Shown in pieces: positions 6,455-11,616 of a stretch of DNA of 11,616 bases. Origin of the DNA: an uncultured Parabacteroides sp. GTDB lineage: Bacteria; Bacteroidota; Bacteroidia; Bacteroidales; Tannerellaceae. The translations under genes and the position numbers were made by a program. The DNA is taken from assembly GCA_937890135.1 (NCBI GenBank), contig CALBYC010000101.1:1-11616 (forward strand). The letters are read 5' to 3'. Under the pieces are notes generated by a model. It saw nothing but the letters and a program-made list of their open reading frames with translations. It made no database searches and was not told where the DNA came from. Position 1 is the stretch's first letter; each line of letters begins with the position of its first letter.

Positions 6455-7525
6455 ATGAAGGATATGATATTGCTTGCATGCTTGCTGATAGCTGTTCCTG
6501 GAATGGCTCAGACCAAAGTAGTCAAGGCGAATGCTGTCAAGGCGAATGATTATGGCGTGACTTATTCTCTTCCGAAAACCCAGTTGGTGGTGGATGCGGA
6601 AGTGACCAAAGTGACATATAAGGCGGGCCCTTATTACCCTTACGCCGAAAAATACTTGGGCGTGAAGGACGTGATAACGGAAGATGCAGTGACCTATGAG
6701 CTGGGAAAGGTGAAACTGTTGAACCGTGGCGTCCCGGATCCCGAGAATACTTTCGTGGTCTCGTTCAAACCCGGGACGGTGGCTCCTTATGCCTATCTGA
6801 CGGAGGACGGGCTTTTGTGCTCGATCAATGCCGAATATACCCCGGATGGAACGGCCGGCAAAAAAGAAGATGCGTCGAGGAACAAGAAACAGGACGAGGC
6901 GTCCGACGCTTCTGTCCTTTCGGAAGAATTGTTGATGGCCGGTTCCACGGCAAAGCAGGCCGAAGTGGCAGCAAAGCAAATTTACCGCATTCGTGAAAGC
7001 CGGTTGAACATATTGACGGGGGATGCGGACAACTTGCCGCCCGACGGGCAAGCGATGAAGCTGGTCATCGATCAGTTGGAACAGCAGGAGCAGGCTTTGA
7101 CGAACCTTTTCGTGGGGGAAACGACTCGTGCCACGGAGCATTATGAAGTTACGATTGTCCCGAACGAAGACCTGGAGAAAGAGGTGGTGTTCCGTTTCTC
7201 CGAGCATTTAGGTATCGTTGACGCGGACGATTTAGGCGGCGCTCCTGTTTATATGAATTTAAAAGCGATAGACCGTGCCCCGCAGCTGGATCCGAAAGAG
7301 GCGGAGAAAAAAGAGAAAATGATGAAGGGCATTGTCTATAATGTCCCGGGGAAGGCTTCGGTCGAGATATTTACCTCGAAGAGGACACTTTATAAAGGGG
7401 AAGTGCAGGTCACTGAGTTCGGGACACAGGAGGCTTTGGCCCCGGTCATGTTTGAAGACAAGAAAGCTCCGGTGAAGGTGTTCTTCTACCCTGAAACGGG
7501 GGCAATCAAGCAGATAATTCAATAA
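6455..7525 (+). CDS. DUF4831 family secreted protein
   Basis: A Bacteroidetes-specific protein of unknown function, exported to the periplasm or cell surface. From the ATG at 6455 it starts with one lysine, a hydrophobic core (ILLACLLIAVPG) and a probable signal peptidase I site after GMA, before QTKVV. The mature part has YGVTYSLPKTQLVV, then A-G-P-Y-Y-P-Y-A-E-K-Y-LG. That tyrosine-rich segment and the following VTYELG are what I recognise as the DUF4831 pattern. A Lys/Glu/Asp-rich linker follows, then IYRIRESRLNILTGDADNLP and a C-terminal beta-rich region. An in-frame ATG at 6419 would add 12 charged residues before the signal peptide, and it coincides with the expected transcription start, so I chose 6455 (6449 is also possible). 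The POT gene follows after 27 nt without a terminator, suggesting co-transcription. Two near-identical codon blocks (GTCAAGGCGAATG) encode the VKANAVKAN duplication after the signal peptide. Confidence 0.82.
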   Translation: MKDMILLACLLIAVPGMAQTKVVKANAVKANDYGVTYSLPKTQLVVDAEVTKVTYKAGPYYPYAEKYLGVKDVITEDAVTYELGKVKLLNRGVPDPENTFVVSFKPGTVAPYAYLTEDGLLCSINAEYTPDGTAGKKEDASRNKKQDEASDASVLSEELLMAGSTAKQAEVAAKQIYRIRESRLNILTGDADNLPPDGQAMKLVIDQLEQQEQALTNLFVGETTRATEHYEVTIVPNEDLEKEVVFRFSEHLGIVDADDLGGAPVYMNLKAIDRAPQLDPKEAEKKEKMMKGIVYNVPGKASVEIFTSKRTLYKGEVQVTEFGTQEALAPVMFEDKKAPVKVFFYPETGAIKQIIQ

Positions 7526-7552
7526 TTTATTAATATAAAACTTACTTATTTT

Positions 7553-9082
7553 ATGTTTGAAGGACAACCTAAAGGATTGTATGCATTATCCTTGGCCAAT
7601 ACGGGAGAACGTTTTGGCTACTATACCATGTTAGCTATTTTTGTGTTGTTTTTGAAAGCCAATTTCGGTTTGTCGGCCGGAGTGGCAGGGACTATTTACT
7701 CCACCTTTCTGGCATTAGTTTACTTTTTGCCATTCATCGGAGGGGTTTTGGCTGATAAGTTTGGATACGGCAAAATGGTGACGATAGGCATCGTCGCCAT
7801 GTTCGTAGGCTACGTGTTGCTGGCATTGCCGATGGGCACGGGCACTCCCGCTTTGGCATGTATGTTCGCTGCCTTGCTGGTTATCAGTTGTGGAACCGGG
7901 CTGTTCAAAGGCAACCTGCAGGTGATGGTGGGCAACTTGTATGATTCACCCCAATATGCGGCAAAACGCGATTCTGCATTTAGCATTTTTTATATGGCTA
8001 TCAATATAGGTGCTTTGTTCGCCCCTTCCGCCGCGGTAGGCATCATGGACTATGCCCAGCAGAAGTTGGGCGTGAGCGTCAATGACTCTTACCATTTCGC
8101 GTTTGGCGTGGCTTGTGCCTCTATGATCGTTTCCATGGCAATCTATTATTTGTGCCGGAACACGTTCAAGCATGTGGAAGGGTCGGTTAAACTGAAAAAC
8201 AAAACAGACAATGCTGACGCTGCCCAGGTGGAATTGTCGCCGAAAGAGACGAAGGATCGCATCATTGCGCTTTGTCTGGTTTTCGCCGTCGTCATTTTCT
8301 TCTGGATGGCGTTCCATCAAAACGGTTTGACCCTTACTTATTTTGCGGATGAGTTTACCGCCAAAAGCTCGACAGGCCTGCAAAGCATGATGTTCGACGT
8401 TTGGAATTTGGTGGCCGGCATATTCATCGTCTACGCATTGTTCTCTTTGGTCCAATCCAAGACAGGCAAGGCAAAAGCCATTTCCTGTGCCGTTATTTTG
8501 CTGGCAGTCGCTTTCTTGGGATACCGCTATTCCACGTTGGACGGCGCTGTTGAGGTAAACGCTCCTATTTTCCAGCAGTTCAATCCGTTCTTCGTGGTTG
8601 CTTTGACTCCGGTTTCGATGGCAATCTTCAGCTCTTTGGCCAGAAAAGAGAAAGAGCCTTCCGCTCCGAGGAAGATAGGATTGGGCATGTTGGTGGCAGC
8701 TTGCGGCTACATCATCATGGTGATTGCGTCGTTGGGTCTGCTGACTCCTTCGGCCCAGGCGGAAGCGGTGCAAGCCGGAACGGCTTCCTTCGTGTCGCCT
8801 AACTGGCTGGTGTCTACTTATCTGGTTCTGACATTTGGGGAATTGTTGTTATCTCCGATGGGCATTTCCTTCGTCTCCAAAGTCGCACCTCCTAAGTACA
8901 AAGGAATGATGATGGGCGGGTGGTTTGTTTCTACCGCCGTGGGCAACTATCTGACAGCTGTCGCAGCCTGGCTGTGGGGCGATTTGGACTTGTGGATCGT
9001 CTGGGGCGTATTGGTGGCTCTTTGCTTGGTTTCCGCCATATTCATATTCTCCGTCATGAAAAAATTGGAAAAAGTGGCCTGA
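7553..9082 (+). CDS. POT family (proton-dependent oligopeptide) transporter
   Basis: An inner-membrane major-facilitator protein of 509 residues, expected to import di- and tripeptides with protons. The hydrophobic profile fits 12-14 helices. POT markers are ERFGYY in helix 1 (E19, R20), GGVLADKFGYGK after helix 2 (64-74), GTGLFKGN in helix 4 (K119), the PTR2 signature FYMAINIGALFAP (146-158), and LTFGELLLSPMG with E430 in a late helix. Two deviations are visible. The E-x-x-E-R motif for proton coupling has N16 in place of the first glutamate. The helix 4 K-P-N is K-G-N, and helix 7 has FHQNG where FEQ-type sequences are common. It may belong to a divergent Bacteroidetes subfamily with altered coupling or substrate. 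It is probably co-transcribed with the DUF4831 gene 27 nt upstream and is followed by a strong hairpin. Confidence 0.93.
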   Translation: MFEGQPKGLYALSLANTGERFGYYTMLAIFVLFLKANFGLSAGVAGTIYSTFLALVYFLPFIGGVLADKFGYGKMVTIGIVAMFVGYVLLALPMGTGTPALACMFAALLVISCGTGLFKGNLQVMVGNLYDSPQYAAKRDSAFSIFYMAINIGALFAPSAAVGIMDYAQQKLGVSVNDSYHFAFGVACASMIVSMAIYYLCRNTFKHVEGSVKLKNKTDNADAAQVELSPKETKDRIIALCLVFAVVIFFWMAFHQNGLTLTYFADEFTAKSSTGLQSMMFDVWNLVAGIFIVYALFSLVQSKTGKAKAISCAVILLAVAFLGYRYSTLDGAVEVNAPIFQQFNPFFVVALTPVSMAIFSSLARKEKEPSAPRKIGLGMLVAACGYIIMVIASLGLLTPSAQAEAVQAGTASFVSPNWLVSTYLVLTFGELLLSPMGISFVSKVAPPKYKGMMMGGWFVSTAVGNYLTAVAAWLWGDLDLWIVWGVLVALCLVSAIFIFSVMKKLEKVA

Positions 9083-9100
9083 CCCCGGTTAGGACAGACG

Positions 9101-9150
9101 ATGGCAAAGCCTGCTTGGACTTCATGCGAAGTCCGGGCAGGCTTTGCCAT
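9101..9150. terminator. 22-bp hairpin between convergent POT and GH130 genes
   Basis: ATGGCAAAGCCTGC (9101-9114) pairs with GCAGGCTTTGCCAT (9137-9150). Two G-U wobbles (on the plus-strand RNA) continue into GGACTT/AAGTCC (9117-9122 with 9129-9134), leaving a 6-nt loop. It starts 19 nt after the POT stop and is followed on the plus strand by TTGTCGTTATTTTAAA, moderately U-rich. It most likely ends the plus-strand transcript and may also end the opposing one. Confidence 0.8.
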
Positions 9151-9184
9151 TTGTCGTTATTTTAAACTTCGTTTATGGACGGGT

Positions 9185-10162
9185 TCAGATGGAATGCGTC
9201 TTTACAAATTCGATGATTTCATCCACGTAACCGAAGGCCATGCATACGACTGTGTCCGCCGCGCCATAATAGACAGCCACGCGTCTGCCGTCTTGCAGGG
9301 CAGCGCAAGGGAACACGACGTTGGGGACGTCGCCTTGCAATTCATACGGGGCGGCCGGACCTAAGATATAGTCGCGGGTACGGTACAGGACCTTTTCCGG
9401 GTTCTCTTTGTCCAGTATGGCGGCCCCCATGGAATAGCGGAAGCCGTTGCAGGTCGTGATGACGCCATGGTAGAACATGAGCCACCCTGCTTCCGTCATG
9501 AAGGGAACGGAGCCGGCTCCGATTTTGGTGCATTGCCATGCGCTTTCCGGGAACGGGGTCACTTTCATGACGCAACGGTGTTCCCCCCAATATTTCATGT
9601 CCGGGCTGTAGCTGATGTAAATGTCCCCGAACGGGGTATGCCCGTTGTCGCTCGGGCGGCTCAGCATCGCATACTTCCCGTTGATTTTCTGGGGGAACAG
9701 CACGCCGTTGCGGTTGAACGGGAGGAATGCGTTCTCGCACTGATAGAAATCGACGAAGTCGAAGGTATAGGCGATGCCGATGGTGGGTCCGTTGTAGCCG
9801 TTGCACCATGTGATCCAGTACCGGTCGTCGATCCATGCGACGCGCGGGTCGTATTTATATTCTGATTCGATCATTTCTGTGTTGCCGGCCTTGAACTGGA
9901 TGGGCTCGTGGTTGATGTCCCAGTGGATGCCGTCTTTGCTGAAGCCGGCGAAGATGTTCATCTGCACCGCCTTGTTGTCACAACGGAATACCCCCGCGAA
10001 CCCGTCTTTGAAAGGAACGACGGCACTGTTGAAAATACTGTTTGAGGTGGGAATCTGGTACCGTCCGATCACGGGATTCTTGGAGTAACGCCACATCACG
10101 TCCGTGCAGCCTTCCGGGCGTTCTTCCCAAGGCATGTTGGCGGCAGTCATTTTTTCATTCAT
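9185..10162 (-). CDS. GH130 family beta-mannoside phosphorylase
   Basis: A 325-residue five-bladed beta-propeller enzyme of glycoside hydrolase family 130, expected to split beta-mannosidic bonds with phosphate and release mannose 1-phosphate. The catalytic acid is in EYKYDPRVAW (D105). Residues placed like the phosphate-binding set of family phosphorylases are present: R60 (VFRCD), R151 (FNRNG), R169 (LSRPSD), K213 (CTKIGAG) and H232 (FYHGV), while the hydrolytic GH130 members lack part of this set. N45/S46 and D303 (GAADTV) fit sugar binding. Candidate substrates are beta-1,4-mannosyl-N-acetylglucosamine from N-glycans or beta-1,4-mannooligosaccharides. No signal peptide, so it is cytoplasmic. 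The ATG at 10162 is chosen because an upstream in-frame ATG at 10207 lies before the promoter -7 box. It stands alone: no SusC/SusD, mannosidase or sugar transporter gene is in the window. Confidence 0.92.
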   Translation of the reverse strand: MNEKMTAANMPWEERPEGCTDVMWRYSKNPVIGRYQIPTSNSIFNSAVVPFKDGFAGVFRCDNKAVQMNIFAGFSKDGIHWDINHEPIQFKAGNTEMIESEYKYDPRVAWIDDRYWITWCNGYNGPTIGIAYTFDFVDFYQCENAFLPFNRNGVLFPQKINGKYAMLSRPSDNGHTPFGDIYISYSPDMKYWGEHRCVMKVTPFPESAWQCTKIGAGSVPFMTEAGWLMFYHGVITTCNGFRYSMGAAILDKENPEKVLYRTRDYILGPAAPYELQGDVPNVVFPCAALQDGRRVAVYYGAADTVVCMAFGYVDEIIEFVKTHSI

Positions 10163-10195
10163 AATTTTTGCTTTTTGTTTATATGTAATCGAAGA

Positions 10196-10229
10196 CAAAA
10201 ATAGCAATTATCCTTGACTGTCGCTGCAA
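10196..10229 (-). promoter_or_regulatory. Promoter of the GH130 gene
   Basis: On the minus strand the -7 box TATTTTTG (10203 to 10196) fits TAnnTTTG. TTGC at 10229 to 10226, 22 nt upstream, is the best -33 candidate. The predicted start near 10190 gives a 5' leader of about 28 nt before the ATG at 10162. Confidence 0.6.
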
Positions 10230-10324
10230 GTGCCCGCTTTAATTTTGCGGATAAGGCGCGAATAGTCCCAAATTCCTCCGGCATCCCTTGCGTGGGCGAT
10301 TCCCGATTTTTTGTCTTTGTTTCC

Positions 10325-10355
10325 TTTGTTCTGCGTCCGGATTGCACTATCTTTG
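10325..10355 (+). promoter_or_regulatory. Promoter of the MBL-fold hydrolase gene
   Basis: TTTG (10325-10328), a 19-nt spacer and TATCTTTG (10348-10355) match the Bacteroidetes consensus exactly. Transcription should start near 10360, about 160 nt before the downstream ATG. This is long for the region and suggests a regulatory leader. Confidence 0.75.
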
Positions 10356-10359
10356 TTCT

Positions 10360-10520
10360 CGTAATTAATAGCTATCATGGATAAGTACGTGGAAGCGGGC
10401 CGGGACCTTGTTTGTTGATGCGTGAGGACGAAAGGTGGGGCCGAGAACGCTGCCGCGGGCGTTCGCTTTGGAACATTCTTGTCCGTGTGCTCATAAAGTA
10501 GAGGAATAAAAAATATAAAT
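10360..10520 (+). other. Long 5' leader of the MBL gene, with two overlapping short reading frames
   Basis: The gap between the GH130 start and the MBL start (10163-10520) holds the two divergent promoters and this leader. The leader contains a 13-codon frame (ATG 10377, stop 10416-10418) whose TGA overlaps the ATG (10418) of a 27-codon arginine-rich frame ending at 10501, 19 nt before the MBL ATG. It also has a GAACGC/GCGTTC hairpin (10445-10450 with 10459-10464) and possible pairing of GGCC at 10398-10401 with GGCC at 10439-10442. No known riboswitch pattern was recognised. Whether the short frames are translated is unknown. Confidence 0.35.
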
Positions 10521-11333
10521 ATGAAACTGATTTTTTTTAGCTTGGCAAGTGGCAGCAGTGGGAATTGCTACTACTTGGGCACTCCCGAGTATGGAATCCT
10601 GATTGACGCAGGAATCAGTGTCCGCACGATTAAGAAAGTGCTGAAAGACAGGTCGGTCGATTTGTCCCAAATCATGGGGGTGCTTGTCACCCACGACCAT
10701 GCCGACCATATCAAGACGGTCGGGTATCTGGGCGAGAAGTTGAACATTCCGGTCTATTCGACCGAGGGCGTGCATAAGGGGATTGAGAAAAGCCGTTATG
10801 TCGAGGAGACGTTGAACGCCTCGAAAAGAATCATAGAGAAAGAAAAACCGTTTAAGATAAAGGATTTCGAGATTACGGCCTTTCCCGTCCCTCATGACAG
10901 CACGGACAGCGTGGGGTACCATATCGTGTGCGGCGACCAGCGTTTCACCATCGCGACCGACGTGGGGCACATAACCGACACGGTCGGGAAATACATTTGC
11001 ATGGCCAACCATCTTGTCCTGGAGGCGAACTACGACGAGGAGATGCTGAAGTACGGGACTTATCCTCCTTTCCTGAAGGAGCGCGTGGCAAGCCCGACGG
11101 GGCATTTGAGCAACCGGGACGCGGCGGAATTTCTGGCGACGCATTACACGCCGGAATTGAAGGACATTTGGCTATGCCATCTGAGCCGAGACAACAACCA
11201 TCCCGAACTGGCTCATAAGACGGTCGACATCCGGTTGTTTGAAGAGGGGATACGCGTGGGCAAGGACGTCCAGCTGGTCGCGTTGAAACGTTCGACCCCT
11301 TCCGATGTCTATGAGTTCGAGGCGGAGATTTGA
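10521..11333 (+). CDS. MBL-fold metallo-hydrolase, YycJ/WalJ-like
   Basis: A 270-residue cytoplasmic hydrolase of the metallo-beta-lactamase fold, close to YycJ/WalJ of Firmicutes, which is linked to cell division and DNA repair phenotypes and proposed to act as an exonuclease. The family start FSLASGSSGNCYYL (residues 6-19) is present. Two-metal ligands are THDHADH (H58, H60, D62, H63), PHDS (H125), TDVGH (D147) and CHLSRDNNHPE (H220). The segment GHLSN (H195-N198) is also typical of the family. Length agrees with the usual 260-270 residues. The ATG at 10521 follows AGGAATAAAAAATATAAAT; the aligned start MKLIFFSLASGSSGN is the common one. No walRK genes are nearby, so no link to that two-component system is implied. 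It is the last protein gene before a GC-rich structured tail and a tRNA. Confidence 0.93.
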   Translation: MKLIFFSLASGSSGNCYYLGTPEYGILIDAGISVRTIKKVLKDRSVDLSQIMGVLVTHDHADHIKTVGYLGEKLNIPVYSTEGVHKGIEKSRYVEETLNASKRIIEKEKPFKIKDFEITAFPVPHDSTDSVGYHIVCGDQRFTIATDVGHITDTVGKYICMANHLVLEANYDEEMLKYGTYPPFLKERVASPTGHLSNRDAAEFLATHYTPELKDIWLCHLSRDNNHPELAHKTVDIRLFEEGIRVGKDVQLVALKRSTPSDVYEFEAEI

Positions 11334-11335
11334 CT

Positions 11336-11419
11336 GCGGCCATGCGGGCGGACGGGCACGGCCGTTCCTCCCGTCGCCCGCAACCGTCCGGGGGAACGGC
11401 CGCAATCAAAACGGACGGT
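11336..11419 (+). other. GC-rich, pseudoknot-capable inverted repeats after the MBL gene
   Basis: Three perfect stems can form in the transcript. Stem A pairs TGCGGGCG (11343-11350) and ACGGG (11352-11356) with CCCGT (11370-11374) and CGCCCGCA (11375-11382), with one bulged G. Stem B pairs CGGCCGTTCC in the loop of A (11359-11368) with GGAACGGCCG (11393-11402), which is an H-type pseudoknot topology. Stem C pairs ACCGTCCG (11383-11390) with CGGACGGT (11412-11419). GCGGCC (11336-11341) can also pair with GGCCGC (11398-11403), competing with B. It starts 2 nt after the MBL stop codon. Confidence 0.6.
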
Positions 11420-11437
11420 CGCCGGGACCTTTTCTTT
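11417..11437 (+). terminator. Possible short terminator after the MBL gene
   Basis: GGTC (11417-11420) and GACC (11426-11429) form a short stem, followed directly by TTTTCTTT. The stem is only 4 bp and competes with stem C just upstream, so it works as a terminator only if that structure is absent. Confidence 0.35.
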
Positions 11438-11522
11438 GTGATGCGCCGCGTTTCCCAATCACGCTGAATGCCAGCCGGAAGGGAACAAGGAGGGAAATAA
11501 ATGAGAAAAAAACGGGCGAAAT

Positions 11523-11554
11523 ATTGTATAAAAGAAATAAAGTCCGTATCTTTG
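11523..11554 (+). promoter_or_regulatory. Promoter of the tRNA gene
   Basis: ATTG (11523-11526), a 20-nt spacer and TATCTTTG (11547-11554) fit the Bacteroidetes consensus. The predicted start near 11560 lies about 26 nt before the mature tRNA 5' end. The stretch 11438-11522 upstream shows nothing else that I can support. Confidence 0.7.
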
Positions 11555-11585
11555 TGCCCGCAATCATGGAGATGATTGAAGCGAT

Positions 11586-11616
11586 GACTTCGTAGCTCAG
11601 TTGGTAGAGCAAATGA
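11586..11616 (+). tRNA. tRNA gene, 5' part only, cut by the window end
   Basis: The sequence gives a 7-nt acceptor strand (11586-11592), T8-A9, the D arm GCTC-AGTTGGTA-GAGC (11595-11610), A26 and the first five bases of the anticodon stem (AATGA). The D arm is a textbook class I tRNA pattern. The anticodon lies outside the window, so the amino acid cannot be read. The visible start resembles some bacterial tRNA-Lys genes, which is a guess. Confidence 0.85.

Noticed and set aside
6437..7207. Long minus-strand open frame opposite the DUF4831 gene
   Set aside because: No family motif or promoter, and the plus-strand frame has a signal peptide and a family pattern.
7946..8773. Long minus-strand open frame opposite the POT gene
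   Set aside because: Composition is histidine- and glutamine-rich as expected of an antisense shadow; the plus strand encodes a clear transporter.
10412..10433. Hammerhead-ribozyme-like string (TTGATG followed by CGTGAGGACGAAA)
   Set aside because: It matches the 3' half of the canonical core, but the 5' arm of stem II is missing, and no stem I hairpin fits between the possible cleavage site and the core. It is probably chance similarity.
10491..11144. Minus-strand open frame opposite the MBL gene
   Set aside because: The plus strand has all metal-binding motifs of the MBL fold; the antisense frame shows none.
11487..11575. 24-codon basic frame at 11501 preceded by AAGGAGGG
   Set aside because: It looks like a good Shine-Dalgarno site, but Bacteroidales rarely depend on one, and the frame runs through the tRNA promoter.
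1..11616. CRISPR array, insertion sequence, integrase or phage genes
   Set aside because: No regularly spaced repeats, no transposase or recombinase motifs, and no terminal inverted repeats with target duplications were seen.

Overview
The window looks like chromosomal DNA of a Bacteroidales bacterium (Bacteroides, Phocaeicola or Parabacteroides type). Three things support this. Several gene starts and the terminal tRNA carry the Bacteroidetes promoter signature TTTG-N19-21-TAnnTTTG instead of E. coli -35/-10 boxes. Shine-Dalgarno sites are mostly absent. The gene set includes a DUF4831 protein, a Tat-type lipoprotein of the sugar isomerase family, a fibronectin-like plus kelch surface protein and a GH130 glycoside phosphorylase. 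The right part (about 9.2-11.4 kb) looks more GC-rich by eye than the left, but no insertion sequence, integrase, CRISPR array or phage gene is visible.

Layout. Positions 1-3137 (+): a large cell-envelope protein with four fibronectin-III-like modules and a kelch-type beta-propeller, followed 3 nt later by a serine O-acetyltransferase. The envelope protein has an apparent lipoprotein signal peptide that cannot be joined to an ATG because an (AT)6 tract puts the start codons out of frame. Positions 3190-6250 (-): transcribed right to left, a ZIP-family metal transporter, the 23S rRNA methyltransferase RlmB, the enamine/imine deaminase RidA and a Tat-exported sugar isomerase/epimerase-like lipoprotein. 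The last three are tightly spaced and probably form an operon. A 12-bp perfect hairpin separates the convergent 3' ends at about 3.15 kb. Positions 6407-9082 (+): a secreted DUF4831 protein and a POT-family peptide transporter, driven by a recognisable promoter. A 22-bp hairpin at 9101-9150 closes this unit. Positions 9185-10162 (-): a GH130 mannoside phosphorylase with its own promoter. Positions 10325-11333 (+): a YycJ/WalJ-type metallo-beta-lactamase-fold hydrolase behind a leader of about 160 nt. Positions 11334-11585: a GC-rich, strongly self-complementary segment, then a promoter. The 5' part of a tRNA gene runs off the end.

Most genes are housekeeping or ordinary gut-Bacteroidales genes: cysteine synthesis (CysE), damage control of reactive enamines (RidA), ribosome modification (RlmB), metal import (ZIP), peptide uptake (POT) and mannoside phosphorolysis (GH130). 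I do not see a coherent new multi-gene system. The most interesting signals are the frame-breaking dinucleotide tract in the surface lipoprotein signal peptide, the pseudoknot-capable GC structure at 11336-11419, the long leader of the MBL gene, the 12-bp palindrome upstream of the ZIP transporter, and the altered proton-coupling motif of the POT transporter.
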